Shown here: in pieces, positions 19,590 through 27,793 of the stretch
Numbering within the stretch: position 1 is the first letter of the stretch
How the letters are laid out: each line of letters opens with the position of its first letter
From: Trinickia fusca
GTDB lineage: Bacteria; Pseudomonadota; Gammaproteobacteria; Burkholderiales; Burkholderiaceae
DNA: 64,000 nucleotides
Assembly (NCBI RefSeq): GCF_003628145.1
Contig: NZ_RBZV01000001.1
Coordinates: 1-64,000, forward strand
Reading direction: 5' to 3'
Made by a program: the position numbers and the translations under genes
Notes under the pieces: model-generated
Told to the model about the DNA's origin: nothing
Seen by the model: the letters and a program-made list of their open reading frames with translations, nothing else
Database searches by the model: none

Positions 19590-20258
19590 TTAGAAAAAAG
19601 TGCCCGCCGGGGGACGGAGCACAAAACTATTCGCCGTTGCATTGCCGGCGCCGGCCGTCTGGTTGATCTGCACGATGCCGCTGGCGTGTGTGAATGCGTT
19701 TGCGTCGATACGCGCCTGACGTGCGTCGTGCGCGGTTGCGCGATCACCCATCGGTCCTTGCTTGGGAATGGCGGCGGACAGCTCGGCGTCCGTCACGGTC
19801 TCCACTCCCATCACGCCAGCGCCGAGCGCGACGCTGTTGCGTTGAAGATTGGCCGCGCCCGCGGCCTGGTTCACCATCACGGCACCCGACACGTTTGCAA
19901 AGGCGCCTTGCTCGATGCTCGCGCTCGCTTGCGGGACGTGCGCCGTGGCGGTGGCGAGCTGCGTGCCGTCGTTCCCGACATTCAGGCCGGCGCCTGCTCC
20001 GAGGCCCACGGACACGGCGGCTTGATTGCTCTGGACGTTGTCGAGGCCGGCCGCTTCGTTGACGGTCGCCACGCCCTGGATGCCGGCACCTGCGCCAGCG
20101 GCAATCGTGGCCTCTCCGTTGACCTGCGGCACGGCTTGCGCCGCGGCGGGCATGCTGACGGCCATCCAGGCGCAACAGACGGCCGATGCGGCTACGGCGG
20201 CGCGAGCGAGGCGACGTGCGAGCACGTGGCATGGCTGGGGCAGTCGGCGCAGGTTCAT
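19590..20258 (-). CDS. FapB-like amyloid repeat protein (putative nucleator)
   Basis: A 222-residue secreted protein (signal peptide to about residue 41, MPAAAQA). It has three imperfect repeats: GVATVNEAAGLDNVQSNQAA (from 62), AVMVNQAAGAANLQRNSVAL (from 126) and GIVQINQTAGAGNATANSFV (from 194). They are the same motif class as in the larger subunit downstream, including the conserved N and Q positions. Size and position match FapB, the minor nucleating subunit. Its ATG overlaps the stop of the upstream gene (ATGA), and a 30-base gap separates it from the major subunit gene. Confidence 0.72.
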   Translation of the reverse strand: MNLRRLPQPCHVLARRLARAAVAASAVCCAWMAVSMPAAAQAVPQVNGEATIAAGAGAGIQGVATVNEAAGLDNVQSNQAAVSVGLGAGAGLNVGNDGTQLATATAHVPQASASIEQGAFANVSGAVMVNQAAGAANLQRNSVALGAGVMGVETVTDAELSAAIPKQGPMGDRATAHDARQARIDANAFTHASGIVQINQTAGAGNATANSFVLRPPAGTFF

Positions 20259-20746
20259 TTGAGCGCTCCCAATGCCGCGCCGAGCGGGGCAAGGGTGCCC
20301 GTCACCGAATTGACGACGGTCCCGCCAAGCGAGTTGCCCGATTGCGCGAGGCTGCCCGTGCCGAGGCCGGCACCGACGTTTGGCGCGACACCGTTCGTCA
20401 GCCGCGTGAGCGCTTGCAAGCCCGCGGCATTGACGCCGTCATTCGTCGCGACACCGAGCGAACCGCGCGCCCCCGTCAGGTCCAGGTCGGAGACGAGGGT
20501 GGCGACGGAGGCATCGAACGTCTGAGTTGGGAACGTCGACGCCTTCACGGCCACGGGATCGTCCTGCTTGGGTACTGGCTCGAATGCATCGCTCGTCATG
20601 ACGCGGCGTTCGACGACGATGTCGCCGGGCTCCGCGCTTTGTGCGGCGGCCCATGCACTCACGCTCAGCGCGAGTGCGCCGACGAGGCCCGGCAGGCAGG
20701 CCGCCAGGACGTTACGCGTGCGGTTCGGGAAGAAAGGGGCGCTCAT
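20255..20746 (-). CDS. Small secreted protein of the amyloid operon
   Basis: A 163-residue protein with a signal peptide (about 1-36, SAWAAAQ). The mature part has a charged segment (AEPGDIVVERRVMTSDAFEPV) and a Gly/Ala/Leu/Thr-rich C-terminal half with alternating hydrophobic and small residues (GLGTGSLAQSGNSLGGTVVN). No repeat of the FapB/C type is seen and I recognise no family. Its position before the fapB-like gene is that of fapA, whose product limits and assists assembly, but sequence similarity is not evident to me. Confidence 0.55.
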   Translation of the reverse strand: MSAPFFPNRTRNVLAACLPGLVGALALSVSAWAAAQSAEPGDIVVERRVMTSDAFEPVPKQDDPVAVKASTFPTQTFDASVATLVSDLDLTGARGSLGVATNDGVNAAGLQALTRLTNGVAPNVGAGLGTGSLAQSGNSLGGTVVNSVTGTLAPLGAALGALK

Positions 20747-20779
20747 GTCGTGTTCTCCGTTCCATCGATCTCGAAGGGA

Positions 20780-21160
20780 CTACCTGCGCGTGGTCGTGAG
20801 GACGTTGACCTGCGCCGTCTTGGCCGTATCGACTGGCACGGGTGCGGGAGCGGGCGGGGCGAGTTCGTCCCATAGCGTGACCGAGTGCGTGCGCTCGATC
20901 AGCTCAGGCGTGGCCGCGACCGTTACCGCGCCGAGGCCGCTGCCGCGCTCGTCGGCGAGCGCCTGATCGTCGAGTGCGACGCCGACGATGGCTGCTTCTT
21001 CGCCGGCGGTTGCTTCCATGGCTGTTTGGCCGACCGGGCTGGCAAGCGCGAGAAGCGTTTCGGCCTGCGCGGCCGGCGCGCACCAGCCGGCGGCGAGCAG
21101 CATGCCGAGCATGGCGATACGCATGTGTCGGCGTGGATCGAGAGAGGGAAACGATGGCAT
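20780..21160 (-). CDS. First gene of the amyloid operon: small secreted protein with a leader-like motif
   Basis: A 126-residue protein with a signal peptide (about 13-33, ending PAAQAET). Residues 61-75 (VALDDQALADERGSG) resemble the LxDxxLxxxxGxG leader segments recognised by C39 peptidases in bacteriocin-type precursors, and a C39-like peptidase is encoded four genes downstream. The rest is Pro/Ala/Val-rich. I recognise no family. ATG 21160 is chosen because GGAG lies 8 bases upstream and a sigma-54 promoter ends about 20 bases before it; the open frame continues to 21361 without any such signal. Confidence 0.6.
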   Translation of the reverse strand: MPSFPSLDPRRHMRIAMLGMLLAAGWCAPAAQAETLLALASPVGQTAMEATAGEEAAIVGVALDDQALADERGSGLGAVTVAATPELIERTHSVTLWDELAPPAPAPVPVDTAKTAQVNVLTTTRR

Positions 21161-21189
21161 GGCGATGTCTCCGTGTTGCGGGGACATTG

Positions 21190-21205
21190 AGCGAAACGCA
21201 TGCCA
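21190..21205 (-). promoter_or_regulatory. sigma-54 (-24/-12) promoter of the amyloid operon
   Basis: On the minus strand the sequence reads TGGCATGCGTTTCGCT, against the RpoN consensus TGGCAC-N5-TTGCW. The essential GG and GC are exactly 10 bases apart, and only two of the eleven defined positions differ. The predicted start is near 21179, with a 19-base leader containing GGAG before ATG 21160. Both flanking activators have the RpoN contact loop, which supports the call. Confidence 0.75.
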
Positions 21206-21278
21206 TCGCGATGACATCGTTGCGGGGATTGGGTTTCGCGCGAAGCCATCGGCGCAAGAGAAGACGAGCCGGCGAGAA

Positions 21279-21300
21279 ACCGTTTCAGCACTGAAACGGT
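21279..21300. promoter_or_regulatory. Inverted repeat, candidate enhancer (UAS) for the VpsR-like activators
   Basis: A perfect palindrome with 10-base arms (ACCGTTTCAG / CTGAAACGGT) and a CA spacer. Its centre is about 110 bases upstream of the predicted sigma-54 start, a normal enhancer distance, in the gap between the operon and the divergent activator. Related half sites (GTTTCAAG) occur at 21493-21500 and 21558-21565, nearer the activator gene. Confidence 0.6.
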
Positions 21301-21669
21301 GCGCGACAAATCGCAATTGACTACGCTTTTCGGTAAAAAATGGGCGTTGCGAATCAGCCACGCGAGGGCTGATAAATCAAATCCGACAAATTGAATAAAT
21401 GAGCCGCAAAGCCTTGTGGGTAGGACTTCGCTTCAATTTGTTACACCTGTGCGGTGTTTGGCGGTAGGCGCCTATAGTAAGCTCATGGAACGGTTTCAAG
21501 CCCGCAAAAAGGCCGATTTAACGGCATTTATATTAATAATTGATTTCGGGGTCTAGCGTTTCAAGGGAGAGAAAGCCCAGCCGGCGCGCGTGTCCATTCG
21601 CGCGCTGCGGAGCCTTTGCGGTCCTCGTTGAAGGCGTCCGCGCTTGTTCATGGAAAAGAGGTCTGAGCA
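21301..21669. other. Divergent intergenic region between amyloid operon and activator gene
   Basis: About 370 bases, AT-richer than the surroundings, especially 21519-21545 (TTTATATTAATAATTG). No ORF is convincing. It should hold the promoter of the 21670 activator. TATAGT at 21473-21478 and a weak GG-N10-GC element at 21417-21432 are candidates, but neither is compelling. No clear IHF site was found. Confidence 0.4.
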
Positions 21670-23043
21670 ATGGAATCTGCAATGCGGCAGTTGATTTACG
21701 TCACACGAGATCCCGACCCGCAACTAGCCGAACAATTCCGCCAGCGTAGTTGGCAAGTCGAAATCGTCACGAATGCACGCGATGCGCGCCGCGCCCTGCG
21801 CGGCGAGGCGGCGGCGGGCGGCTTGCTCGATTTGTCGCACAGCATCGATGAGCACGACCTCGACGCGCTCGAATCGTGCCTCACGATCGGACGCGTAGGG
21901 TGGGTGGCCGCGACCGCGCGCGGCCAGCTGGAAGATGCCGAACTGCGCCGCCTCGTGCGTGACTATTGCTTCGACTACGTGACGCTTCCCTACGACACGC
22001 GCCGTATCGTCGATGCGGTGGGACATGCCTACGGCATGGTCGCACTCGGCGAGCCGCCCGGACACCGCGTGCCAGCCCCGGCGAGCGAGGGCGACATGAT
22101 CGGCTCGTGCGAGGCGATGCAAGCGCTGTTTCATGCGGTCCGTAAAGTTGCGATGACCGATGCGCCGGTGTTCATCTCGGGCGAATCGGGCACGGGCAAG
22201 GAGCTGACGGCTGTCGCGATCCACGCGCGTTCGGCGCGGCGCGAGGCCCCGTTCGTCGCGATCAACTGCGGTGCGATTCCGGCCCACCTGCTGCAATCGG
22301 AGCTGTTCGGCTACGAGCGTGGCGCGTTCACCGGCGCCAATCAACGCAAGATCGGCCGCATCGAGGCAGCCAACAGCGGCACGCTGTTCCTCGACGAAAT
22401 CGGCGATTTGCCGCTCGAGAGCCAGGCCAGTCTGTTGCGCTTCCTGCAGGAAGGCAGGATCGAGCGGCTCGGCGGACACGAGTCGATCGCCGTCGACGTG
22501 CGCGTGATTTCGGCGACGCACGTGGACATGCATCGCGCGATGATCGACGGACACTTTCGTGCCGATCTGTACCACCGCCTGTGTGTGCTGCAACTCGAGG
22601 AGCCGCCGCTACGGGCACGTGGCAAGGACATCGAACTCATCGCGCAGCATACGCTCGAGCGCTACAAGCATGACGCGAGCCGGCGCTTGCGTGGCTTTGC
22701 ACCCGATGCGATCGCAGCCCTGCACAACTATCGCTGGCCCGGCAACGTGCGTGAGCTCATCAATCGCGTGCGGCGTGCCATTGTGATGTCGGAAGGGCGG
22801 CTCATCTGCGCACGCGATCTGGAACTGTCGGATTACGTCGAGATCATGCCGGTCTCGCTCGCGCAGGCGCGCGAAGCGGCCGAACGTCAGGCGATCGAGC
22901 TCGCGCTGCTGCGGCATCGCGGCCGCCTCGGCGATGCGGCCAGCGATCTCGGTATCTCGCGCGTGACGTTGTATCGGCTGCTCAGCGCGCACGGCATGCG
23001 CCATATCGAAGTCGACGCAGCCGGCGATCGCATGTCGAGCTAA
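21670..23043 (+). CDS. sigma-54-dependent activator, VpsR-like (amyloid island, divergent)
   Basis: A 457-residue enhancer-binding protein: VpsR-like receiver domain (1-125), Walker A GESGTGKE (171-178), sigma-54 loop GAFTGA (218-223), Walker [12 protein letters not shown], and a C-terminal Fis-type HTH ([21 protein letters not shown]). VpsR and its Burkholderia relatives control exopolysaccharide genes, and some respond to c-di-GMP. The receiver has LDLS where the phospho-Asp would sit, so phosphorylation is uncertain. GAGG 8 bases before ATG 21670 fixes the start. It is divergent from the amyloid operon and is its likely direct activator, together with its homologue at 13464. Confidence 0.9.
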   Translation: MESAMRQLIYVTRDPDPQLAEQFRQRSWQVEIVTNARDARRALRGEAAAGGLLDLSHSIDEHDLDALESCLTIGRVGWVAATARGQLEDAELRRLVRDYCFDYVTLPYDTRRIVDAVGHAYGMVALGEPPGHRVPAPASEGDMIGSCEAMQALFHAVRKVAMTDAPVFISGESGTGKELTAVAIHARSARREAPFVAINCGAIPAHLLQSELFGYERGAFTGANQRKIGRIEAANSGTLFLDEIGDLPLESQASLLRFLQEGRIERLGGHESIAVDVRVISATHVDMHRAMIDGHFRADLYHRLCVLQLEEPPLRARGKDIELIAQHTLERYKHDASRRLRGFAPDAIAALHNYRWPGNVRELINRVRRAIVMSEGRLICARDLELSDYVEIMPVSLAQAREAAERQAIELALLRHRGRLGDAASDLGISRVTLYRLLSAHGMRHIEVDAAGDRMSS

Positions 23044-23140
23044 GCGAGACGCCGGCGGCGCCCGGCGCGGCTTGATAGAATCGTGCTTTGCCCGCGCGTG
23101 TCGCGGGTGCGCCCGCATCGAGCCGAAGGAACCCTCCCGC

Positions 23141-24112
23141 ATGAAACAATACCTCGACCTAGTCAGCACGATCCTCGAGACCGGCACCTGGCAAGAGAAC
23201 CGGACGGGCATTCGCACGATCAGCATGCCCGGCGCGATGATGCGCTTCGATCTGCAAGCGGGTTTTCCGGCCGTCACGACCAAAAAGCTCGCGTTCAAAT
23301 CGGCGATCGGCGAGCTGATCGGCTTTCTGCGCGCCTCGCGAAGCGCGGCCGATTTTCGTGATCTGGGCTGCAAGGTCTGGGATGCGAATGCCAACGAGAA
23401 CGCTCAGTGGCTCGCCAATCCGTACCGCGAAGGCCCCGACGATCTCGGCGACGTATACGGCGTGCAATGGCGCAAGTGGCCCGCGTACAAAGTGCTGCAA
23501 GCCGATGCGCGCGCGCAGCTCGACGATGCGGTGGCGCGTGGCTATCGCATCGTCACGCAGTTCGAAGAGGACGGTGTGCAGAAGGTGCTGCTCTACAAGG
23601 CCATCGATCAGCTGCGCCAGTGTCTCGACACGATCATGAACAACCCGTCGGACCGGCGCATCCTGTTTCACGGCTGGAATCCGGCGCTGCTCGATCAGAT
23701 TGCGCTGCCCGCGTGCCACCTGCTGTATCAGTTCATCCCCAACGCTGCAAAGCGTGAGATCTCGCTGTGCCTCTACATCCGCAGCAACGACGTGGGGCTC
23801 GGCACGCCGTTCAACCTGACCGAAGGCGCGGCGTTGCTTGCGCTGGTCGGCCGGCTGACGGGCTATACGCCGCGTTGGTTCACGTACTTCATCGGCGATG
23901 CCCATATCTACGAGAATCAGGTCGACATGCTGAAGCGGCAGCTCGAGCGTGAGCCGTATCCGAGCCCGACGCTCGTCATCTCGGACCGGGTGCCTGCCTA
24001 TGCAGAAACCGGGGTCTATGCGCCCGAGTGGCTCGAGCTGGTCGAGCCCACCGATTTCTCGCTTCACAACTACCGGCATCACGAGCCGTTGACGGCGCCC
24101 ATGGCTGTTTGA
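23141..24112 (+). CDS. thyA: Thymidylate synthase
   Basis: A 323-residue ThyA. The catalytic Cys lies in [11 protein letters not shown], the nucleotide-binding Arg region in [14 protein letters not shown], and folate/dUMP contacts in [17 protein letters not shown] and [12 protein letters not shown]. It is longer than E. coli ThyA, with an insert near residues 75-130 ([12 protein letters not shown] to QFEEDG), as in related Burkholderiales proteins. It makes dTMP from dUMP and methylene-tetrahydrofolate. Start ATG 23141 has AGGAACC upstream and gives the family N-terminus [13 protein letters not shown]. Confidence 0.97.
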   Translation: MKQYLDLVSTILETGTWQENRTGIRTISMPGAMMRFDLQAGFPAVTTKKLAFKSAIGELIGFLRASRSAADFRDLGCKVWDANANENAQWLANPYREGPDDLGDVYGVQWRKWPAYKVLQADARAQLDDAVARGYRIVTQFEEDGVQKVLLYKAIDQLRQCLDTIMNNPSDRRILFHGWNPALLDQIALPACHLLYQFIPNAAKREISLCLYIRSNDVGLGTPFNLTEGAALLALVGRLTGYTPRWFTYFIGDAHIYENQVDMLKRQLEREPYPSPTLVISDRVPAYAETGVYAPEWLELVEPTDFSLHNYRHHEPLTAPMAV

Positions 24113-24184
24113 GTGCCGGGGGCGGGTGGCAAGGGCCCCGTCGGGCGTTTTTGCCCGTTTGCGTTAGCTTTCGTTAGATCCAAC

Positions 24185-24223
24185 AAAAAAGCCCACGGCA
24201 TTTAGCGTGCCGTGGGCTTTCTT
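24185..24223. terminator. Bidirectional terminator between thyA and the FecR/DUF6600 gene
   Basis: Perfect 13-base arms (AAAGCCCACGGCA at 24188-24200, complement at 24208-24220) with a 7-base loop. A six-A run on the left gives a T-run for the minus-strand gene, and CTTTCTT on the right serves thyA. The two genes converge here. Confidence 0.92.
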
Positions 24224-24245
24224 GCGTTGAGCGCCGTTGAGCGGC

Positions 24246-26678
24246 TTAGCCGTGGTGATGCTCTTCGCGGCTATCGGTGCTGGCGCTCGGTTGGCCGTGC
24301 GTTTGCTGCTGTTGATGCGGCTCGGCTCGCGGCTGCGGTTCGGAGTGCGGTTGCGGCTCGGGCCGTGCCTGCGGCGCAGGATGCGGCTGCATGACGGGGC
24401 GCGGCGCTTCCATGGCCGGACGCGGTTCGTTACGCGGCTCCACATGCGGCTGCGGTTGCGGGGCGGCCGGACGCGGCTCGTATTGCGCTTGCGGCTGAGT
24501 CTGGGCGCGCGGCTCGCTGCGCGGTTGCATCGGCACGTGCGGCTGCGGTTCGGCGCGCGTCTGGCGCTGTTCGAAGGTCGGAGCAGGCGCGGGATGCGGC
24601 TGAGCCTGAGCGGCTTGCGGGGCACGCTCGGTGGGCTGCGGCAGGTGTGTGGCCTGCTGAGCCTCGCGGCCCGGCTCGGCAGCGCCGGGTGCCGTCGGTG
24701 CGTGCTGCGGCGCCATCTCCGGCAGATGCTGCTGCGACATCGGCGCGTGCGGTTGCGTCCAGGTCGGTTCGTGGCGTGCCGGTACCGCGGCGTCCTCCAC
24801 ATGCGGTTGAGCTGAAGGCGGGCGCGGCACGCCGTTGGCCTGCTGCGGTGCCATGACGGGAGCGTGCGGCTGCGCTTGGCCGGGCGCCGTGCCCGGGTGC
24901 ATGCCCATGCCCGGGTGCATGCCTTCGGCCGTGACCGGGGCACCGGGGCCGCCCGTTTGCGGCCGCGGCGTGCCCGTCAGCGCGGGACCGTGCTGCGGCG
25001 TGATGACCGGCGAATGCTGATCGACCACACGGACGTTGTGCATCGGCATGGCCGGTGCCGCGCCGATACCGCGCGGCGGCTGGCCCGGCTGGCCGGCCAC
25101 GCCGGTCGGGGCGGTCATGTGGACGACGGGCTCGCCAGCCCCCGGCACTTGTCCGCCGCTCTGCGCGAAGCGCTGCGCAAGATGATCGTGGAACGCGGCC
25201 GGGACGGCCGGTGCGCGCGTCGCGACGACAGGGCGGGCGGTCAGCGCTTGCGGCGGGCGATAGGTGGCGGCTTTCAAGCCCGGTGCGAAGCTTTCGCGCA
25301 CGGGCGCGATGCCGGGCGCGCCCTCGTTGATCTTCACGTCGTGCCACGCACGCGGATCGACCTTCTGCGCGAAACGCGGCACGGGCTGTCCGTGCACGAA
25401 TGCAGTGGCCGGCACGGCCGTGAGCGCGCCCGGGGCGTGATAGTTGATGTACGTGTTGTGGATGTTCGTGATGTTGATGTTCTGGTTCACGATGACGGTC
25501 TGATTCACGCGCTCGTAGTAGCGCGGGCTCCAGCCGCCCCAGTGCGGACGCCAGATTTCGCCGGGACCCAGCGGGAACCAGGCGACACCCGCCGCGGCCG
25601 CGCCGCCGATGCTCAGGCTGACGCCCCAGTTGACGCCGCCGCCTCCGCCGCCGACGAACGCGACGAGCGCAGGCGCATAGACGGGCGGCGCGCTCACGAC
25701 GAGCGGGCCCGGCACCCAGCACCAGGACGAGCCGACATAGGCCCAGCGTCCGTAGTGATAGGGCGCGAAGCCCCACGGCGCATCGTCGATCCAGGTCCAG
25801 CCCCACGGCGCGACCCACGCCCAGTGGCCGTCGTGGTAAGGCGCCCAGCCTTCCGGCTCATAGTGCGGCACCCAGACGGCGCCGTACTGCGGGTCGTTGC
25901 GCCACGTCCCGTTTTCGTCGAGGTCCTGATAGCCGGGGATGTCGCGCGACACGTAGCGGGCCGAAACCGAGCGGTCCTCGGCGGCATCGCGGCTCGCGGC
26001 CCATTGGTCGAACGCGTCGAGCGGGGGCACTTCCTGGCTGGCCGCTTCCTGCAGGTTCGTGCCCGAGAACGTGATCTGCTGGCCCGCGGTGAGTGGCACT
26101 TGCCCGTTGTCGCCGTAGGCCGTCAGCGCGCCGCTGCGCACCGTGACGGTCGTCGTGCTGCCGTCGGGCGCCACGTCGACGCGGTAGTCGCCGGCACGCG
26201 TGACCGCCAGCGCGACGTTCGGCGTGTCGATCTCGTACGACGAACCCTGCGGCAGTGCGCGCACTCGCGTCGACAGCGTGCCTTGCGCGACTTTCATCTG
26301 CGCACTGGTGTCGTCGAGGTTCAGGATGTCGAGGTTCGTCGAGGCGCCGAGCCGCACGGCCGTCGAACCGATGTGCAATTCCGAGCGTGCGTTCGCGTCG
26401 TTCCACAGCTGATCGCCAGTCGTCAGCGGACGGTTGACCGCCGCATACGACCAGTCGCTGGCCCCCGCAGGTTCGGTCGTGACCGTGCCTGCCATGTAGT
26501 CCAGTCGCGCGACGCGGCTTGGCGGATCGGCGCTCTGGGTGGCGGCCGGTGCGTCGGGCGGCGGGGCCGATTGAGCGAGAGCCGATTGCGTGAAGGCCGT
26601 TTGCGCCGCCAGGGCGATGAGGGCATAACCCGTCAGGCGCCGGAAAGTGACGAGGGGGGAGGTGGTCGGAATTTTCAT
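24246..26678 (-). CDS. FecR/DUF6600-domain exported protein with Pro/Gln/His-rich tail
   Basis: About 810 residues. A signal peptide (1-36, ending SALAQ) precedes a FecR-like domain (about 60-200, VARLDYMAGTVTTEPAG through TVTVRSGALTAYG) and a Trp/Tyr-rich DUF6600 region (about 265-380, GHWAWVAPWGWTWIDDAPWG). A poly-Gly stretch lies near residue 390, and from about 560 to the end the protein is low-complexity, with dozens of PQPH/EPRPQ-type units ending HHHG. The first two domains suggest a periplasmic or surface protein that binds ligand or peptidoglycan; the function is unknown. ATG 26678 is chosen because it directly precedes a classic signal peptide. Confidence 0.8.
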   Translation of the reverse strand: MKIPTTSPLVTFRRLTGYALIALAAQTAFTQSALAQSAPPPDAPAATQSADPPSRVARLDYMAGTVTTEPAGASDWSYAAVNRPLTTGDQLWNDANARSELHIGSTAVRLGASTNLDILNLDDTSAQMKVAQGTLSTRVRALPQGSSYEIDTPNVALAVTRAGDYRVDVAPDGSTTTVTVRSGALTAYGDNGQVPLTAGQQITFSGTNLQEAASQEVPPLDAFDQWAASRDAAEDRSVSARYVSRDIPGYQDLDENGTWRNDPQYGAVWVPHYEPEGWAPYHDGHWAWVAPWGWTWIDDAPWGFAPYHYGRWAYVGSSWCWVPGPLVVSAPPVYAPALVAFVGGGGGGVNWGVSLSIGGAAAAGVAWFPLGPGEIWRPHWGGWSPRYYERVNQTVIVNQNINITNIHNTYINYHAPGALTAVPATAFVHGQPVPRFAQKVDPRAWHDVKINEGAPGIAPVRESFAPGLKAATYRPPQALTARPVVATRAPAVPAAFHDHLAQRFAQSGGQVPGAGEPVVHMTAPTGVAGQPGQPPRGIGAAPAMPMHNVRVVDQHSPVITPQHGPALTGTPRPQTGGPGAPVTAEGMHPGMGMHPGTAPGQAQPHAPVMAPQQANGVPRPPSAQPHVEDAAVPARHEPTWTQPHAPMSQQHLPEMAPQHAPTAPGAAEPGREAQQATHLPQPTERAPQAAQAQPHPAPAPTFEQRQTRAEPQPHVPMQPRSEPRAQTQPQAQYEPRPAAPQPQPHVEPRNEPRPAMEAPRPVMQPHPAPQARPEPQPHSEPQPRAEPHQQQQTHGQPSASTDSREEHHHG

Positions 26679-26801
26679 GTCGGTTCTGTAATTGGATGCC
26701 GGATGGTACGTCATTCCGTGAACCCACTGTAGCTGCATTCTGTGTATCAATGCGCTCCGTTTTGTAAGTCTCTGATCGATGCCTGTAACGAAAAATATCA
26801 G

Positions 26802-26824
26802 CCCGCAGCGTGCCACGCTGCGGG
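26802..26824. repeat. Palindrome upstream of the FecR/DUF6600 gene
   Basis: Arms CCCGCAGCGTG (26802-26812) and CACGCTGCGGG (26814-26824) around a single C. The minus strand contains TGGCAC followed at the correct spacing by GGGCT, so a sigma-54-like element overlaps it, but the -12 half is poor. It could be an operator or a hairpin in the leader of the gene starting at 26678. Confidence 0.4.
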
Positions 26825-26907
26825 GGGACACCGCTCAAGGGATTGATCTGTGCCGCTCGGGGTGACAAGCGCTCGTGCAATTAGTCATGTGCGGTAAAGC
26901 GCAATGG

Positions 26908-26944
26908 CCGCGCGTGAAAATCGCTTCGTGATTTTCACGCGCGG
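26908..26944. terminator. Long hairpin downstream of the ArsR-type gene
   Basis: Perfect 15-base arms (CCGCGCGTGAAAATC at 26908-26922, complement at 26930-26944) with a 7-base loop, 73 bases after the ArsR-type stop (minus strand). No T-run follows, so it is a terminator-like or transcript-protecting stem rather than a textbook terminator. It and the palindrome at 26802 are the only clear elements in the 338-base gap 26679-27016. Confidence 0.5.
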
Positions 26945-27016
26945 CTCAATCGCATAGGGCAGGCCGATTTCAATTCCGATTCGGTTGCAATTCCCGATCG
27001 CGCCGGGTTGACTACC

Positions 27017-27739
27017 TTATGCGTTCAGCAACTCGTCGAAGTATTGCCGGCCCTTCGGCGTCACGCGCAGCACGCGGGGTTTGCCGGCATGCTCGATGCA
27101 GCCGAGCGCCGTCCAGCTCTGCAATAGCGCGGCGCCGAGCGCTCCGCCCAGATGCGCGCGTCGCTCGCTCCAGTCCAGGCACGTGCAGGCGAAGCGCCGG
27201 CGGCGTGTGCGTTGCGTCTTCACGTCGATGCCCCAACGCGCGAGCATCTCGGCACCGGCCTCGGTCGCCTCGACATCGCTGCCGCGGTCGACGAGCCAGT
27301 CGCGCGCGATCAGGTGATCGAACACGCGCACGGCGAGCTCGCCGGCCATGTGGTCATAGCAAGTGCGGGCATAGCGCATGTCGAGCGGCACCGTGCGCGC
27401 GGGCTGCGGGACCGCTCGCTGTGGTGCGCTGGCTTGCGCGAGGTTCGCGAGCGCCTCGATGGCCGCCGCCACTTCGGGCGTGGCGATACGGTAGTAGCGG
27501 TGGCGGCCGCGCACCTCGAGCGTAAGGAGGCCACCCTCGGTCAATCGTGCGAGGTGGCCGCTCGCGGCCGATGGCGACAACCCTGCGATGAGCGTCAGCT
27601 CGCCGGCCGGGCGCGCGCTGCCATCCATCAGCGCCCACAGCATGGCGGCGCGGCCCGCATCGGCGAGCAGGGCGCCGATGCGGCTCAGGCCGGGAAAGTG
27701 CGCGGCGTCGCGGTCGTCGTCATGAAGCGAGGCGGGCAT
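27017..27739 (-). CDS. ArsR-family HTH transcriptional regulator
   Basis: A 240-residue protein. Residues about 18-95 form an ArsR winged helix (IGALLADAGRAAMLWALMDG, LTLIAGLSPSAASGHLARLTEGGLL, wing VRGRHRYYRIA). A 140-residue C-terminal domain has several Cys (CTCLDW, LGCIEHAG), typical of the larger ArsR type found beside transporters, rather than the short metal sensors. The ligand is unknown. An inverted repeat of 14-base arms lies 55 bases upstream of its start and may be its operator. Confidence 0.82.
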   Translation of the reverse strand: MPASLHDDDRDAAHFPGLSRIGALLADAGRAAMLWALMDGSARPAGELTLIAGLSPSAASGHLARLTEGGLLTLEVRGRHRYYRIATPEVAAAIEALANLAQASAPQRAVPQPARTVPLDMRYARTCYDHMAGELAVRVFDHLIARDWLVDRGSDVEATEAGAEMLARWGIDVKTQRTRRRRFACTCLDWSERRAHLGGALGAALLQSWTALGCIEHAGKPRVLRVTPKGRQYFDELLNA

Positions 27740-27793
27740 GGCTGATCTCCGGGTAGATTTTCTGAAGGTGTGACTACAGTCTAATCCGGCACT

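Noticed and set aside
18027-20525. 832-codon plus-strand frame across the amyloid genes
   Set aside because: The translation is Arg/Ala/Val/Gly-rich and runs across three minus-strand genes with signal peptides and repeats. It has no start signal of its own.
21417-21432. Second sigma-54-like element (TGGGTAGGACTTCGCT) toward the 21670 activator
   Set aside because: GG-N10-GC spacing is right, but four of the consensus positions differ and it would leave a leader of about 225 bases. Too weak to call.
24864-26732. 622-codon plus-strand frame opposite the FecR/DUF6600 gene
   Set aside because: Mirror frame of a low-complexity gene with a clear signal peptide on the minus strand.
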